Below are positions 11,424-21,696 of a stretch of 64,000 nt of DNA, one piece after another. The stretch is from the NCBI RefSeq assembly GCF_007753095.1, contig NZ_CP036348.1:4526001-4590000 (forward strand), given 5' to 3'. The position numbers and the translations under genes are program-made. Numbering within the stretch: position 1 is the stretch's first letter; each line of letters begins with the position of its first letter. Below the pieces are notes generated by a model. That model had not been told where the DNA came from. It did no database searches and saw only the letters and a program-made list of their open reading frames with translations. Origin of the DNA: Rosistilla carotiformis (GTDB lineage Bacteria > Planctomycetota > Planctomycetia > Pirellulales > Pirellulaceae).

Positions 11424-13268
11424 TCATGGGCTAAACGGAAAAAGCAACGGCACAATGGCGATTGTCGCGATGAGAATCAGCAGTTGAAGCGGGATGCCTA
11501 CTCTTAAGAAGTCTCCGAATCGATAGCTCCCTGCACCAGCGACCAAAGCGTTAATCGGCGATGCAACGGGCGTGGAAAATGCCGTCGACGCCGCTAACGC
11601 GACACCCATCAGCAATGGATAGGGCGAGACGTCAAGCTGCGCGGCAAGTTCGAGTGCAAGCGGTGCGATCAGGACACTGGTCGCGGTATTAGAGATCGCT
11701 TGACTTAGAACCGAGGTCACCACGAAGAGCAACAACAGAAGTATCCACGGACTCGTCAGGCCAGGGCTCTCCACAATCGCGTCCACCACCAAATCGAATG
11801 CCCCGGTCTTATCGAGCGCGGTCGCCAGCGGCATGACGGACGCAATCAGCACAATGCTCTGCCAGTTGATGCTCTGGTAAGCATTCGTTCCACGAAACGC
11901 TCCAGCAATCACCATCAAAGTCGCAGCCACGAGCACGGCGGTTACGTTTTCCGAGAGTCCGGTACTCATCGCAATCAGCATTCCAACCAGTATGCCGATG
12001 ACCCAGTAGGCAACCGGCTTGAGCGGCGCGTCTCCTTCTTCGGCTTGCTCGCTGACCAGCAAAACATCGTTTCGCGATTTCCCAAGTCGCTTCAACGCGC
12101 TCGCATTGGCCGCGACCAGCAACGTATCACCAGGATGCAGCGGCGTGTCCGATGTCCGAGTGCTGACAGGTTGGTTTCCTTTGCGTAGCGCCAGCACCAC
12201 CGCCCCATACACACGAAAGAAATCCAAATCCCGTACGGTCCGGGCGACAAATTTCGAACGCGGCGGAATGATGAGTTCAGCTAGATGGACGACCTTTGGC
12301 AAGCTCGCCGACGTGGTCACCATCTCGACCTGCCCTTCGCGGATCAGTTTCGCAATGGCTTCCTCGTTCGCCGACTTAATGAATAGCGTATCGCCAACAT
12401 GTAAAAGCGTTTCAGGAGAGCATTTGCGTACAGTCGCCGACCGCACACGGGATCGAAACTTATCGGGCGTGGAAACGGCCAGCACGTTGACATGAAAGGT
12501 GCTACGGAGGCCAAGTTCGCGAAGCGTGCGCTCGGCGAAGTTCGATCCGCGTGGGATACGGATTTCGCAAATTTGTCCGTCGACGCCATAACTGTGAATG
12601 AGTTCCGGACGTGACACGAGACCTTGATTTCGGCCAGCGACTGCGGGAGTGGTCGCTTGCGCTGGCAGCAAACGCGTGCCCAGGGTACACATAAAAACAA
12701 TGCCGAGAGCCAGCATCAGAAGTCCGGCAGGGGCAAATGAAAAGAATTGAAAGGTCTCCAGTCCCGCGCCCCGTAGCTCCTGATTGACGACCATGTTGGG
12801 CGGTGTACCGATCAGCGTCAGCATGCCTCCCAGCGAAGCGGCAAACGCCAAAGGGATCAGCAACTTGGACGGCGAAACTTCGGCGCCGCGACAGAGACTC
12901 AGGACAACCGGCAACATCACCGCGACGGTCCCGGTCGAACTGAGAAATGCCGAAAGCAACGCGCTGGCGAGCATCACGGCGACCGTTAGCCGGGTCGTGG
13001 AAGTACCGCCAAGTCGCCCTAACCACCTGCCCGCGACATCGGCGACGCCAGACTCCAGGATCGCTCCCCCCACCACGAAAAGTCCCGCGATCATTAAGAC
13101 CAGCGAGTTTGAAAATCCCGCGGTTGCTTCCGCTGGTGAGAGGATGCCCGTGAGCAGAAGCGTCAACATCGAAACAAATGCAACCAAGTCCATCCGGAAA
13201 CAGTCAAGCACGAATGCAATGATCGTCGCCAGCAGAATACACGTCACTATCCAGATGTCAGTAGTCAT
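11424..13268 (-). CDS. SLC13/DASS-family permease with two RCK-C domains
   Basis: A 614-residue anion symporter of the cytoplasmic membrane. Two membrane blocks flank a soluble middle part. The first block (about residues 1-200) contains LSSTGTVAVMLPV and the second (about 410-614) contains SNTATSVLIAPLAL. These are the paired Ser-Asn-Thr-type sodium/substrate motifs. The middle has two TrkA-C/RCK-C regulatory domains (about 215-310 and 320-400), each with a GDTLxxxxN/A core. Family members carry sulfate, dicarboxylates or other anions with Na+. The substrate is not readable, but a sulfate role would fit the nearby sulfatase; that is only inference. Confidence 0.9.
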   Translation of the reverse strand: MTTDIWIVTCILLATIIAFVLDCFRMDLVAFVSMLTLLLTGILSPAEATAGFSNSLVLMIAGLFVVGGAILESGVADVAGRWLGRLGGTSTTRLTVAVMLASALLSAFLSSTGTVAVMLPVVLSLCRGAEVSPSKLLIPLAFAASLGGMLTLIGTPPNMVVNQELRGAGLETFQFFSFAPAGLLMLALGIVFMCTLGTRLLPAQATTPAVAGRNQGLVSRPELIHSYGVDGQICEIRIPRGSNFAERTLRELGLRSTFHVNVLAVSTPDKFRSRVRSATVRKCSPETLLHVGDTLFIKSANEEAIAKLIREGQVEMVTTSASLPKVVHLAELIIPPRSKFVARTVRDLDFFRVYGAVVLALRKGNQPVSTRTSDTPLHPGDTLLVAANASALKRLGKSRNDVLLVSEQAEEGDAPLKPVAYWVIGILVGMLIAMSTGLSENVTAVLVAATLMVIAGAFRGTNAYQSINWQSIVLIASVMPLATALDKTGAFDLVVDAIVESPGLTSPWILLLLLFVVTSVLSQAISNTATSVLIAPLALELAAQLDVSPYPLLMGVALAASTAFSTPVASPINALVAGAGSYRFGDFLRVGIPLQLLILIATIAIVPLLFPFSP

Positions 13269-13869
13269 CTGAAGAGATTAACGCCCTGGATCGAATTGCG
13301 TAAGAGCAAGCCAGAGAACCAAACAATATGCGGCACTTATCCGCAAAGCTGGTCGACGTCATCTGTCGCAAAGAAGCGTACCATGACTGCACTGGAGATG
13401 CCGATGCATTCTACGCGTTTGCGTTTCATCACCTGCCATCATATGCAACCGCCCGGTGAACAGAGCGGTCGACCGCTGGTCGAACGTCGCACGGACTGGA
13501 GAGTTAGCGTGGACGTCTTGGTGCCCGGTGAGCGATGACGAAACGTACCATCCCAGATGAGGTGCAGTAAGAAAACCGCGCGATGTGGATTGCGTGATAG
13601 GGAGCGTGTGGGTGAATGGAATCGCCTGCATTTGGACATGCTCCAATTGCCGCCGGGAATTGACTTGTCAAATCCAAGAGAAGACACTTTGGACGGGAAC
13701 GGAGTTCGATTCGTTGCCACCAAGGGATCAGCGTTCGGTTTGCCGGCCGTGGTCTCTTGTTTTTATAGGTGCAAACCTCGCCACCAAGAGTGGCAGGCCG
13801 CGCGATTGAAACCAGTGCCACTGACCGACAGTCCGTACGGCATCCGCCATTCCATTGAGAGGATTCAAC
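13269..13869. other. Divergent intergenic region, SLC13 permease / sulfatase
   Basis: About 600 bases between two divergent genes, expected to hold both promoters. A 14-bp perfect palindrome, AGCGGTCGACCGCT, sits at 13464-13477, and TTGACttGTCAA (13660-13671) is a second small inverted repeat whose first half resembles a -35 box. No -10 of good quality follows either. The open frames are not protein-like, and no RNA gene was seen. Confidence 0.4.
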
Positions 13870-15729
13870 ATGATCCAGTTCCCTGCCACGTCGACGCGTG
13901 TTTCTGGAACGTCCGGTTGCCGCCGAACATTCCCACGTCGTTTGCTACACCGAATGACGACACTCGTTGTTCCGACGCTTGCAGCCCTGTTCGCACAAAC
14001 CCTTTTCATGTCGTCACTTCGGGCCCAGTCAAGCGACCGACCCAACGTGCTTGTCATCCTGACCGATGATCAGGGATGGGGCGATCTAAGCGTCAACGGC
14101 AACACCAACTTAAGCACTCCCAACATCGACAGCTTGGCCCGCGATGGGGCCAGCTTCGATCGCTTCTACGTCTGCCCTGTCTGCTCGCCGACACGCGCTG
14201 AATTTTTGACGGGGCGATACCACGCGCGAAGCGGAGTCTACAGCACATCGGCCGGCGGCGAGCGAATGAATCTCGACGAGCGGACGATCGCGGAGACCTT
14301 CCGCGACGGAGGCTACGCGACCGGAGCGTTTGGGAAATGGCACAACGGGATGCAGTATCCCTATCATCCCAACGGCCGCGGATTCGATGAGTATTACGGT
14401 TTTTGCAGCGGTCACTGGGGCGATTACTTCAGCCCGCCGTTGGACCATAACGGACTGATCGTTCAAGGCGACGGCTTCTGCATCGACGACTTCACCAACA
14501 AAGCGATCGCGTTCATGGAGTCGAACGTGAAGCAGAACAAACCGTTTTTCACCTATGTGCCGTTCAACACGCCGCACGCCCCGATGCAGGTTCCCGATCC
14601 GTATTGGGATCGCTTCAAAGACAAGCCGCTGGCGATGCGGCACCGCGATCCGCAAAAGGAGGATATCGATTTCACCCGCGCCGCGTTGGCGATGTGCGAA
14701 AACATCGACGACAATGTCGGCCGCATGTTGGCCAAGCTGGATCAGTGGAAGATCGCCGACAATACGATCGTGATCTACTTCTGCGATAACGGCCCCAATA
14801 GCTGGCGTTGGAACGAAGGGATGAAAGGGCGTAAGGGAGCGACCGATGAAGGAGGCGTTCGCTCACCGCTGTTTATCCGCTGGCCCAAAAACATTCCAGC
14901 GGGGAAACAAGTTACGGAAATCGCCGCGGCGATCGATCTCTTGCCGACGCTGGCCGAATTGACCGGGCAGAAGGTGGGCGGTTCGAAGCCGTTGGACGGA
15001 CGTTCGCTCGCACCGCTGCTGACCCGCGACGACGCCGACTGGCCCGATCGCAAGATCGTCTCGCATTGGAAGAACCGAGTCAGCGTTCGCAATCAACGCT
15101 TCCGATTGGACAATCGCGGAGAGTTGTTCGAGATCGCGACCGATCCGGAGCAACGCGTTAACGTTGCAGAGAAGTTCCCCGAAGTCGTGTCGGAGCTTAC
15201 AGCGGCCGCCGAATCCTATCAAACCAATGTCGCCGCCGGATACGACGACGACCGACGCCCCTTCCCGATCGGGCACGCGGATTATCGGTACACGCAAGTC
15301 CCCGCCCGCGATGCGATCTACAACGGGAAGATAGTGCGATCCAATCGCTTTCCGAACTGTTCGTACCTAACGAACTGGACCCGCACCGAAGAATTCATCT
15401 CTTGGGATGCAACCGTTGGCGCCAGCGGCATCTACGAAGTGCAACTGCATTACACCTGCCCCGCCGAAGATATCGGATCGACGATCGAACTGTCCTTTGG
15501 CGACAGCAAATTGACTTGCAAGTTGACCGAAGCCCACGATCCACCGCTGCGAGGCTCCGAGAACGACCGCGTCAAACGCCCCGAATCGTACGTCAAAGAT
15601 TTTAAAGTCGTCACGCTGGGGCGGATCGAATTAGCCGAGGGTCCCGGCCAATTGAAATTGAAGGCGTTGGAGATCCCCGGCGATCAAGTGATGGATTTCC
15701 GGCTGCTCTTCTTCACCAAGATTCAATGA
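13870..15729 (+). CDS. Secreted arylsulfatase with C-terminal beta-domain
   Basis: A 619-residue formylglycine-dependent sulfatase that hydrolyses sulfate esters, in planctomycetes usually of algal polysaccharides. The maturation motif is C-S-P-T-R (Cys105), followed by LTGRY. The metal-binding LTDDQGWGD (Asp66, Asp67) and FGKWHNG are present. A basic N-terminus and a hydrophobic stretch (about 30-50) form a signal peptide. The last 130 residues or so form an extra beta-rich domain with [13 protein letters not shown], probably carbohydrate-binding or structural. I chose the ATG at 13870 because GAGAGGA lies 6-7 bases upstream. It converges on the DUF4175 gene. A formylglycine-generating enzyme is not in the window. 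Confidence 0.95.
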   Translation: MIQFPATSTRVSGTSGCRRTFPRRLLHRMTTLVVPTLAALFAQTLFMSSLRAQSSDRPNVLVILTDDQGWGDLSVNGNTNLSTPNIDSLARDGASFDRFYVCPVCSPTRAEFLTGRYHARSGVYSTSAGGERMNLDERTIAETFRDGGYATGAFGKWHNGMQYPYHPNGRGFDEYYGFCSGHWGDYFSPPLDHNGLIVQGDGFCIDDFTNKAIAFMESNVKQNKPFFTYVPFNTPHAPMQVPDPYWDRFKDKPLAMRHRDPQKEDIDFTRAALAMCENIDDNVGRMLAKLDQWKIADNTIVIYFCDNGPNSWRWNEGMKGRKGATDEGGVRSPLFIRWPKNIPAGKQVTEIAAAIDLLPTLAELTGQKVGGSKPLDGRSLAPLLTRDDADWPDRKIVSHWKNRVSVRNQRFRLDNRGELFEIATDPEQRVNVAEKFPEVVSELTAAAESYQTNVAAGYDDDRRPFPIGHADYRYTQVPARDAIYNGKIVRSNRFPNCSYLTNWTRTEEFISWDATVGASGIYEVQLHYTCPAEDIGSTIELSFGDSKLTCKLTEAHDPPLRGSENDRVKRPESYVKDFKVVTLGRIELAEGPGQLKLKALEIPGDQVMDFRLLFFTKIQ

Positions 15730-15734
15730 TCGCC

Positions 15735-15756
15735 GCCGCGAGATTTCCAACGCGGC
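15735..15756. terminator. Hairpin between convergent genes, no T tract
   Basis: GCCGCG at 15735-15740 pairs with CGCGGC at 15751-15756 across a 10-base loop. It lies 6 bp after the sulfatase stop and before the stop of the opposite-strand gene. There is no poly-T run on either side, so it is only a possible terminator or transcript-end stabiliser. Confidence 0.3.
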
Positions 15757-15783
15757 AATGCGATTGAATCGGCTAGTTGCCGT

Positions 15784-18700
15784 TTATTTACGAGACCGTT
15801 CGGCGATCACCTTGAAGTACGCTTTGATTTGATCGCTGTACTGGCTCGCAAATTCACTGCGATTTCCGGCAGTTGCGTTCTCCACGTTTTGTTCACGCAA
15901 CTTGCCCCAGTCGCTGCCGCTGCGATCGACCTTACCAGCCGCGAGGGCTTGATCGGACATCTGATCCAGTTCAGCCCCTTCTCCTTCGGCAACGGCCGCT
16001 TCGCCAGGAGGTGTCGGCGGACCTGAAGGTTGTTGGTTTTCGGAGCGGCGTTTCGACATCGCCGCGGCCTGGTTGGCCGCCATTTCGGCGATGCTAGGCA
16101 ACGCCGCACTCGGCGTCGACGTGGGTTGGCCCGACTGACCCGAAGGCTCCGATTGGTTGGCGGCTGCCGCAATCGCTCGATCGAGATCGTCTAACATCTC
16201 CGCCAAACGTTGGCCTCGGGCTGCCGTGGATTCATTCGGCCGGGACGCTGTTGGCGATTGGCCCCCTTGGCCAGCAGGCGGACTTGCCGACGCGGTCGCC
16301 TCTCCGCTGGGTGAACCCGCCGCTGATGCAGGCTCATCATTCGCCGGGGAATCGCCCGTCGGTGATGCGGGCGGCGGGTTGCCCGATTCTCCCGCGGGCG
16401 CCTTGGCCGATGCGGTTTGACCGGCAGGCGGTTGACCTGTGGGAGAAGCTTCGTTGGCTTGATTCCCGTTCGACGGATCGGCAGGATCGTTAGCGGGTGT
16501 CGCCGCGGATTCCGCTGTCGAGGGATTCGTTTCCGAAGGGCTCGCGTCCGATCGTTGTTCAGCCGCCGCTTTGGCAGCCTGTGATTGAGCCAACATGTCG
16601 GCAACGCCTTCGGCTTGCTCGCCGATCGCGTCCCGCGCCTGCTGGATCGCTTCGGCAGCTTGCGCCGCCGGCGTGGCCGCATCTCCCTCGGGTTTGTCTT
16701 CTCCCTTGCGAGCTTTTTCCGCTGCCTGAGCCGCCTTATTCTCTGCCGCAGCGATCTGGTTCTCCGCCACTTTCGCGACCTCTTGAGCCGCTTTGTCCAA
16801 CTTCGCCGCCGTCGCCGGGGATTGATTCATTCGTTTTTCGTGGCGTGCTGCCCGCGCTAGGTCTTCCGATGCGACCTGGACGTCCTCACCAAGACTCTCT
16901 TGCTTTCGCTGAGCCGCTTCCAGTTCGGGAACCGTCGAGGCCAATTGCTTGTCATCGATCGCACTATCAGCGACCGCTTCCATCTTTTGGGCCATCTGCT
17001 CGATCATCTCAGCCGACTTTTCCGCGACCCGCTGCGCCAACTGCGCCGCCGGATTGGCCGCATCGAATTTTCCCAAATCCATCTTTTCCATCTGCTGCTT
17101 GCTTTCGCTGGCCGCCTTTTTACGCTGCTTGGCATCTTCGCTTAATTGCTTCTCCGCCTCAGCGACTTTCCGTGTCTCTTCCACGCGTCGTCGCGTGTTT
17201 TCGGCATTCTCTTGATGCCATTGGCTATCGGGATATTTTTTCGCCTCCTGCTCGGCCGTGGCCGCTTCGCGTTCTTGATTGCGGAGATTCGCTTCGGCGC
17301 TACGAATGCGTTGGTCCGCCTGACGCTGATAATTATCGGCGTGCTGTTCCGCCTGACGTGCTTCCTGAACCATCCGGGTTTTCAATTGTTTCGCATCGTT
17401 CTCGGCATCGCGTTTCATTCGATCCTTTTGTTTCTGATCGGAAACCTCGTCGTCGGCCGCTTGCTTCGCTTCCTGTGAGACCTGCTTGACCGATTCCATC
17501 GCCTCTTGAAGCTTCTTGTTCACATCAGCAGCCGCCTGTTGCATCTCGCTCAACAGGTTGTTCTCCGAAAGTTGTCGCGCCTCGTTGGCTGCGGATTGCA
17601 GTTGTTCGCGAGCCTGGTTCGCCTTCTCGGCGGTCTTCGGCTGATCGGCCCGCTTCGCTTGATTATTGGCCACCGCAAGCATCCGATCGGCCACCGCCGC
17701 GGCTTCGCGAGCGACCTGTTGCAGGTCTTGCTGCAGCTTTTGTTTCTCCGCTCGAATCGTGGGATCGGATCGCTCCAACGCCCGCCGCGTTTCATCCTCT
17801 TGCTGTTTCGCAAAGTCCAACGCCTGCAGTGCTTGCGCCGTCGCTTCGGCCGCGATATCCGACAGCGCCGCCTGCATCTCGGGGCTCTTCTGAAGCTCTC
17901 GCTCCAATTGAGCCAACAACTTTTCCTGTTCGGATTCAGCCCGTTCAGCGATGTCACTCAACCGCTCCAACCGCGCGTACTCCTTCGCCAACTCGCGTCC
18001 GTTGGGCAATTCGGTTTCTGCCTGCCGAAGCGCTTCACGACTCTCGGCGACATCCTCTCCCGCGTCCAGTTTTTCAAAATGCTCGCCGACCTGATCTAAG
18101 GCGTCGGCCAGTTGTTCCTGTTGTTTCGCGGCTTCCTGCAACGCTTCGGCTTGCTTGCTGGCAGCGGGGGATTCCGCAGCGGCCTGCAATTCCTGAGCAC
18201 TCTTTTCCGCCGGCTGTTGGATCATGCCGATGCTGTCGTCGGCGTCGCGAGCGCGCTGGCGACCTTCCTCTTCCATCAGGTCTTGGTTGCTGGCGTCTTC
18301 GGCAAGCGCCGCCAACAACGCCTGCAGCTCCTCGGTCAAACTCTGTTGCTCCTCCTGCAACGCCTCCAATTTTTCCTGACGCGCCGCCTCGGTCGCTGCT
18401 TTTTCGGCGGCCTGTTCTGCGGCGGCTTCGGCCGATTTTTCCTCCGCCTTGGGTTGCTGTTCCGCCTTATCCGCTTCCGCTTTGGCTTCTTCCGCTAAGG
18501 CCGCCGTTTCTTCTTCCAGCTGGCGAGCCTTGTCGGCGAGCGTTTCGGCCAACTGAGGAATGCTTGGGATCAGGTCGGCGATCCGTTTCCGAGCGTCGGC
18601 CATGATCGGCGCGATCTCGACAATCCGTTCTTGGAAGCGATTGACCATCGTTTCGACACCGGTGGCCGCCGAGACGACTTCACGCCGCCAACGCCGCATC

Positions 18701-21669
18701 GTGATCATTTGTCCGGCTTTGTCGAGCGGTCCGCCCCAGCGTAGTTCGTTGATGCGATGGACCACTTCGTCGGGATACCGCGCGGATTTTGCATCGGCCG
18801 CGGCGATTTCAATCTCTTTCGAAATCCCGTCCCACAAGCGAGGCCCTTCGATTCGCGAAGCGAAGGACTGCGAATCCCATCGCTCTTCAGCTAACAACTT
18901 TCCGGCCAACGGTTGCGCCGCGGCAATCCGATGTCCCGCCTCCAGTTGGCGAAACGCATCGCGGATGATCCGCATGTGTTCCAGTGTCTGTTGGGTTTCA
19001 GTTTCCGAAGCCGCTGCGTCCCATTGCGTAAAGACATGGTCGATCGCCCGCTGCAGCAGACTCAAATCGGCCACCATGCTGGGCAACGGATCGGGACGCA
19101 ATTCGTTCGCCTTGCGACGGTCGGCGACTTGATCGCGCATCGAAGCCAACCGCCAATCGAAGGCATCGCGTTGCAGTCGATTGGCTTCGGTGGCAACGGC
19201 AACGTCGTCGGAGTCTTTCGCAACCAGCAACTTTTCCTGCGTCTGGGCGAGTTCCTGCGCTTCGCGGATGGTCAGGTCGATCGGATCGGCCAGAGACCGC
19301 GTCCGTTGGGCCAGGTCACGCCGCGCATTGCCCAGATGTTCGGGAAGGCTGCCGTCAGCCATCGATTGACTCAAACGACTGTGAAGTTCCTGCGCAAACT
19401 GTTCGGTCACACGTTGCAACGGACCGTGATCGTCCGCATTATCCAACGCCAATTGCATCTGTTCTCGGAACCGAGCGACCATCTCTTGGACGCCGCGATA
19501 GGTCCGTTCGGTCGATTGACGGATCCGTGGAGCATGTTCTTCCATCAAGTCTTCTAACGCGTGAACGTAGTTGATGGCAACCTGTTGATGACGGCGAAGT
19601 CGCGTTTCGGAGAACCGATCGCCCGAATCGATGAGCGCTTGCTGCAGTTGATAGATACCGTCGAGATCGATCGCCACGCCGGCCATCAAATCATGCGAGA
19701 CAATCGTGCGAAAGCGATCATCCAACCAACGCGCCGTCTCGCCCGCCTGTTTGAAGTGATGGTGATAGTGTTTGTAACGGTCGGATTTGATCTTGCCATC
19801 GGATTCGACAACGTTCATCACAGGGATAAACGACTTCAATTCCGCAGCCAATTCACGCTGGATTTGAGACAACATCCGCAGGGTCAATTCCAAGTCGTAA
19901 GCGTCCAACCCCGCTGGAATTTTGGGCATCAGCGTCGCCACGACGGCGGCGGCGTCGGCCGTTTCCTGTTCGATTTGGTTCGCAATATCCATTAAGGCGA
20001 CCTGGTCGGCCGGTGAGAGCCGCCGTGTCTCCTGGTTGCGTTTGAAAATCTCTTCGGCGTTGTCCGAACGGGTCGTGACCGCGATCGCCAGCTGGGCAAG
20101 TCGATCGGCCACGAACGCTTTGACCGTCAATGCGTCATGGCGGTTGGCATCGAAGTCATCCGAAGTGATCACAATTTTCAGAGGGACCGATTCGCCGCGT
20201 TGTCCCTTGCGGTCGATCGCAACCATTTTGGTCGAGACCGTATCGCCGCTTTTAACCTTCAACGCCAAGAGATCCATTTCCCAGTTCTTGGTGACCTGCG
20301 CAGCAGGTGTGATCTCAAGCGGCGTGGCGATCCAACGCCCGCCGTTGACCGAGACCATTTGACGCAAGGTATCGAGCGGAAGGTCGTCTTCCGCCATGGC
20401 CATTAGCGGCACGATGTCGTTGGCCGGACGCAGCAGCGTCGTTTCCTGCTGCTGCAGAAAACCAACGCGTGGGATCATATCGGGTTCCGGGCGGATCTCG
20501 TATTTCGGGCTGAACGTGTTTTCGAAACCGGTCTCCTCCGATTCCAGAAGGACCTTAAACACGCCGGCTTGGCGGATCGGAACGGTCGCCGCCAGCAAGC
20601 CATCCTCGCGCCGGATCGCATCGATCGTCCAAAGGTTGTCGGTCCCCAAGGTCTCAATCACCAGTTGAGCTTTCGTGACCGGTTGATCGGTCCCAAGCAA
20701 CAGATCGACTTGCGTTCCTTCCAACGCGATCAGATCGCCGTTGGTCTCGGTGATCGTTTCGTCTTGCAGTTGCGTGTAATCGGGATAGTGATAGATCTTT
20801 TGAAACGCTTCGACACGTGGCCGAGGACGCGATTTCAGCGAGTAGTGCCGCGTGATCGCATCGCCCGCCAGAATTCGGTAATCGACGCGTGGATCGCGAA
20901 CGGTGATGTTGGCCGCAAATCGCCGCTCCCCTTGAGCACGCATCATCTGACGATTCAGTCCGGTCGATTCGCTGTACGATTCCAACGTGACCTCATTGAC
21001 TTCGGGCCCCGACAATTCGACAACGACGCCCACCGTCTCGCCGCGAGGAACGATCTGCGACGCGGGACTCGGTTGCAGCACGCGGACCTTCGTGTTCGAA
21101 ACCCGATCCAGGTTCGCCCCAGGAATCATCGCCCGCGTGATCAATTGCCGAAACGACCAACCCGGCATCGACACCAGGATTCCGAACAGGCACGCGATCG
21201 CAATCGCACCGACCAACCAACGCCCGATTAAACGAACGGGCAACAGGCCGCGGACATCGACACTGCCGATGTTCCTGGCGACTTTGTCTTGCAACAACTG
21301 ACGGAACTGGCTCGATCCGTTCGACGCAGCCTCCTCTTTCGACAGCTCGACCGCCGCCAGAAGATTCTCCCGCAACTCGGGCTCGGCCACTTCAAAACTA
21401 GCCGCTAACGACTCGGGATCTTGCGGTGCGAACCATCGCCGCAGCGAAGTCCACCAAACCAAGCCGATGACGATTGCATAAGTCGCAAGGCTCAGTCCCC
21501 ACCGCGTTCCGCTGGACAGGATCCACATCCAATCGATCACAGCGACCAACGACATCAGAACCAATAGGCTCACGATGCCGACGCAGACGGCGCGAAGGAT
21601 CAGTAAGCGTTTTTGGCGGCTTCCGAATTCCGAAAGCTTCGCCGCGGTTTGTGGGCTCAGATTCGACAT
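15784..21669 (-). CDS. Giant DUF4175-type membrane-anchored coiled-coil protein
   Basis: A 1961-residue protein, the last gene of the moxR operon. Two membrane helices near the N-terminus (about 25-45 and 55-75) and a third near 150-170 precede a beta-rich segment (about 190-420). A long helical part follows; from about 1050 to 1650 it is almost pure Ala/Glu/Gln/Lys coiled coil with DUF4175-like heptads. A Ser/Pro/Ala/Gly-rich disordered stretch follows (about 1690-1880). It ends with a conserved-looking tail (SQYSDQIKAYFKVIAERSRK). The ATG at 21669 has AAGGA eight bases upstream; TTG/GTG codons just before it are alternatives. Similar proteins recur at this operon position in planctomycetes. 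Function is unknown; an envelope-spanning or scaffolding role is my inference. Confidence 0.9.
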   Translation of the reverse strand: MSNLSPQTAAKLSEFGSRQKRLLILRAVCVGIVSLLVLMSLVAVIDWMWILSSGTRWGLSLATYAIVIGLVWWTSLRRWFAPQDPESLAASFEVAEPELRENLLAAVELSKEEAASNGSSQFRQLLQDKVARNIGSVDVRGLLPVRLIGRWLVGAIAIACLFGILVSMPGWSFRQLITRAMIPGANLDRVSNTKVRVLQPSPASQIVPRGETVGVVVELSGPEVNEVTLESYSESTGLNRQMMRAQGERRFAANITVRDPRVDYRILAGDAITRHYSLKSRPRPRVEAFQKIYHYPDYTQLQDETITETNGDLIALEGTQVDLLLGTDQPVTKAQLVIETLGTDNLWTIDAIRREDGLLAATVPIRQAGVFKVLLESEETGFENTFSPKYEIRPEPDMIPRVGFLQQQETTLLRPANDIVPLMAMAEDDLPLDTLRQMVSVNGGRWIATPLEITPAAQVTKNWEMDLLALKVKSGDTVSTKMVAIDRKGQRGESVPLKIVITSDDFDANRHDALTVKAFVADRLAQLAIAVTTRSDNAEEIFKRNQETRRLSPADQVALMDIANQIEQETADAAAVVATLMPKIPAGLDAYDLELTLRMLSQIQRELAAELKSFIPVMNVVESDGKIKSDRYKHYHHHFKQAGETARWLDDRFRTIVSHDLMAGVAIDLDGIYQLQQALIDSGDRFSETRLRRHQQVAINYVHALEDLMEEHAPRIRQSTERTYRGVQEMVARFREQMQLALDNADDHGPLQRVTEQFAQELHSRLSQSMADGSLPEHLGNARRDLAQRTRSLADPIDLTIREAQELAQTQEKLLVAKDSDDVAVATEANRLQRDAFDWRLASMRDQVADRRKANELRPDPLPSMVADLSLLQRAIDHVFTQWDAAASETETQQTLEHMRIIRDAFRQLEAGHRIAAAQPLAGKLLAEERWDSQSFASRIEGPRLWDGISKEIEIAAADAKSARYPDEVVHRINELRWGGPLDKAGQMITMRRWRREVVSAATGVETMVNRFQERIVEIAPIMADARKRIADLIPSIPQLAETLADKARQLEEETAALAEEAKAEADKAEQQPKAEEKSAEAAAEQAAEKAATEAARQEKLEALQEEQQSLTEELQALLAALAEDASNQDLMEEEGRQRARDADDSIGMIQQPAEKSAQELQAAAESPAASKQAEALQEAAKQQEQLADALDQVGEHFEKLDAGEDVAESREALRQAETELPNGRELAKEYARLERLSDIAERAESEQEKLLAQLERELQKSPEMQAALSDIAAEATAQALQALDFAKQQEDETRRALERSDPTIRAEKQKLQQDLQQVAREAAAVADRMLAVANNQAKRADQPKTAEKANQAREQLQSAANEARQLSENNLLSEMQQAAADVNKKLQEAMESVKQVSQEAKQAADDEVSDQKQKDRMKRDAENDAKQLKTRMVQEARQAEQHADNYQRQADQRIRSAEANLRNQEREAATAEQEAKKYPDSQWHQENAENTRRRVEETRKVAEAEKQLSEDAKQRKKAASESKQQMEKMDLGKFDAANPAAQLAQRVAEKSAEMIEQMAQKMEAVADSAIDDKQLASTVPELEAAQRKQESLGEDVQVASEDLARAARHEKRMNQSPATAAKLDKAAQEVAKVAENQIAAAENKAAQAAEKARKGEDKPEGDAATPAAQAAEAIQQARDAIGEQAEGVADMLAQSQAAKAAAEQRSDASPSETNPSTAESAATPANDPADPSNGNQANEASPTGQPPAGQTASAKAPAGESGNPPPASPTGDSPANDEPASAAGSPSGEATASASPPAGQGGQSPTASRPNESTAARGQRLAEMLDDLDRAIAAAANQSEPSGQSGQPTSTPSAALPSIAEMAANQAAAMSKRRSENQQPSGPPTPPGEAAVAEGEGAELDQMSDQALAAGKVDRSGSDWGKLREQNVENATAGNRSEFASQYSDQIKAYFKVIAERSRK

Positions 21670-21696
21670 CACCAAAATCCTTCAGTATCTCTACGA

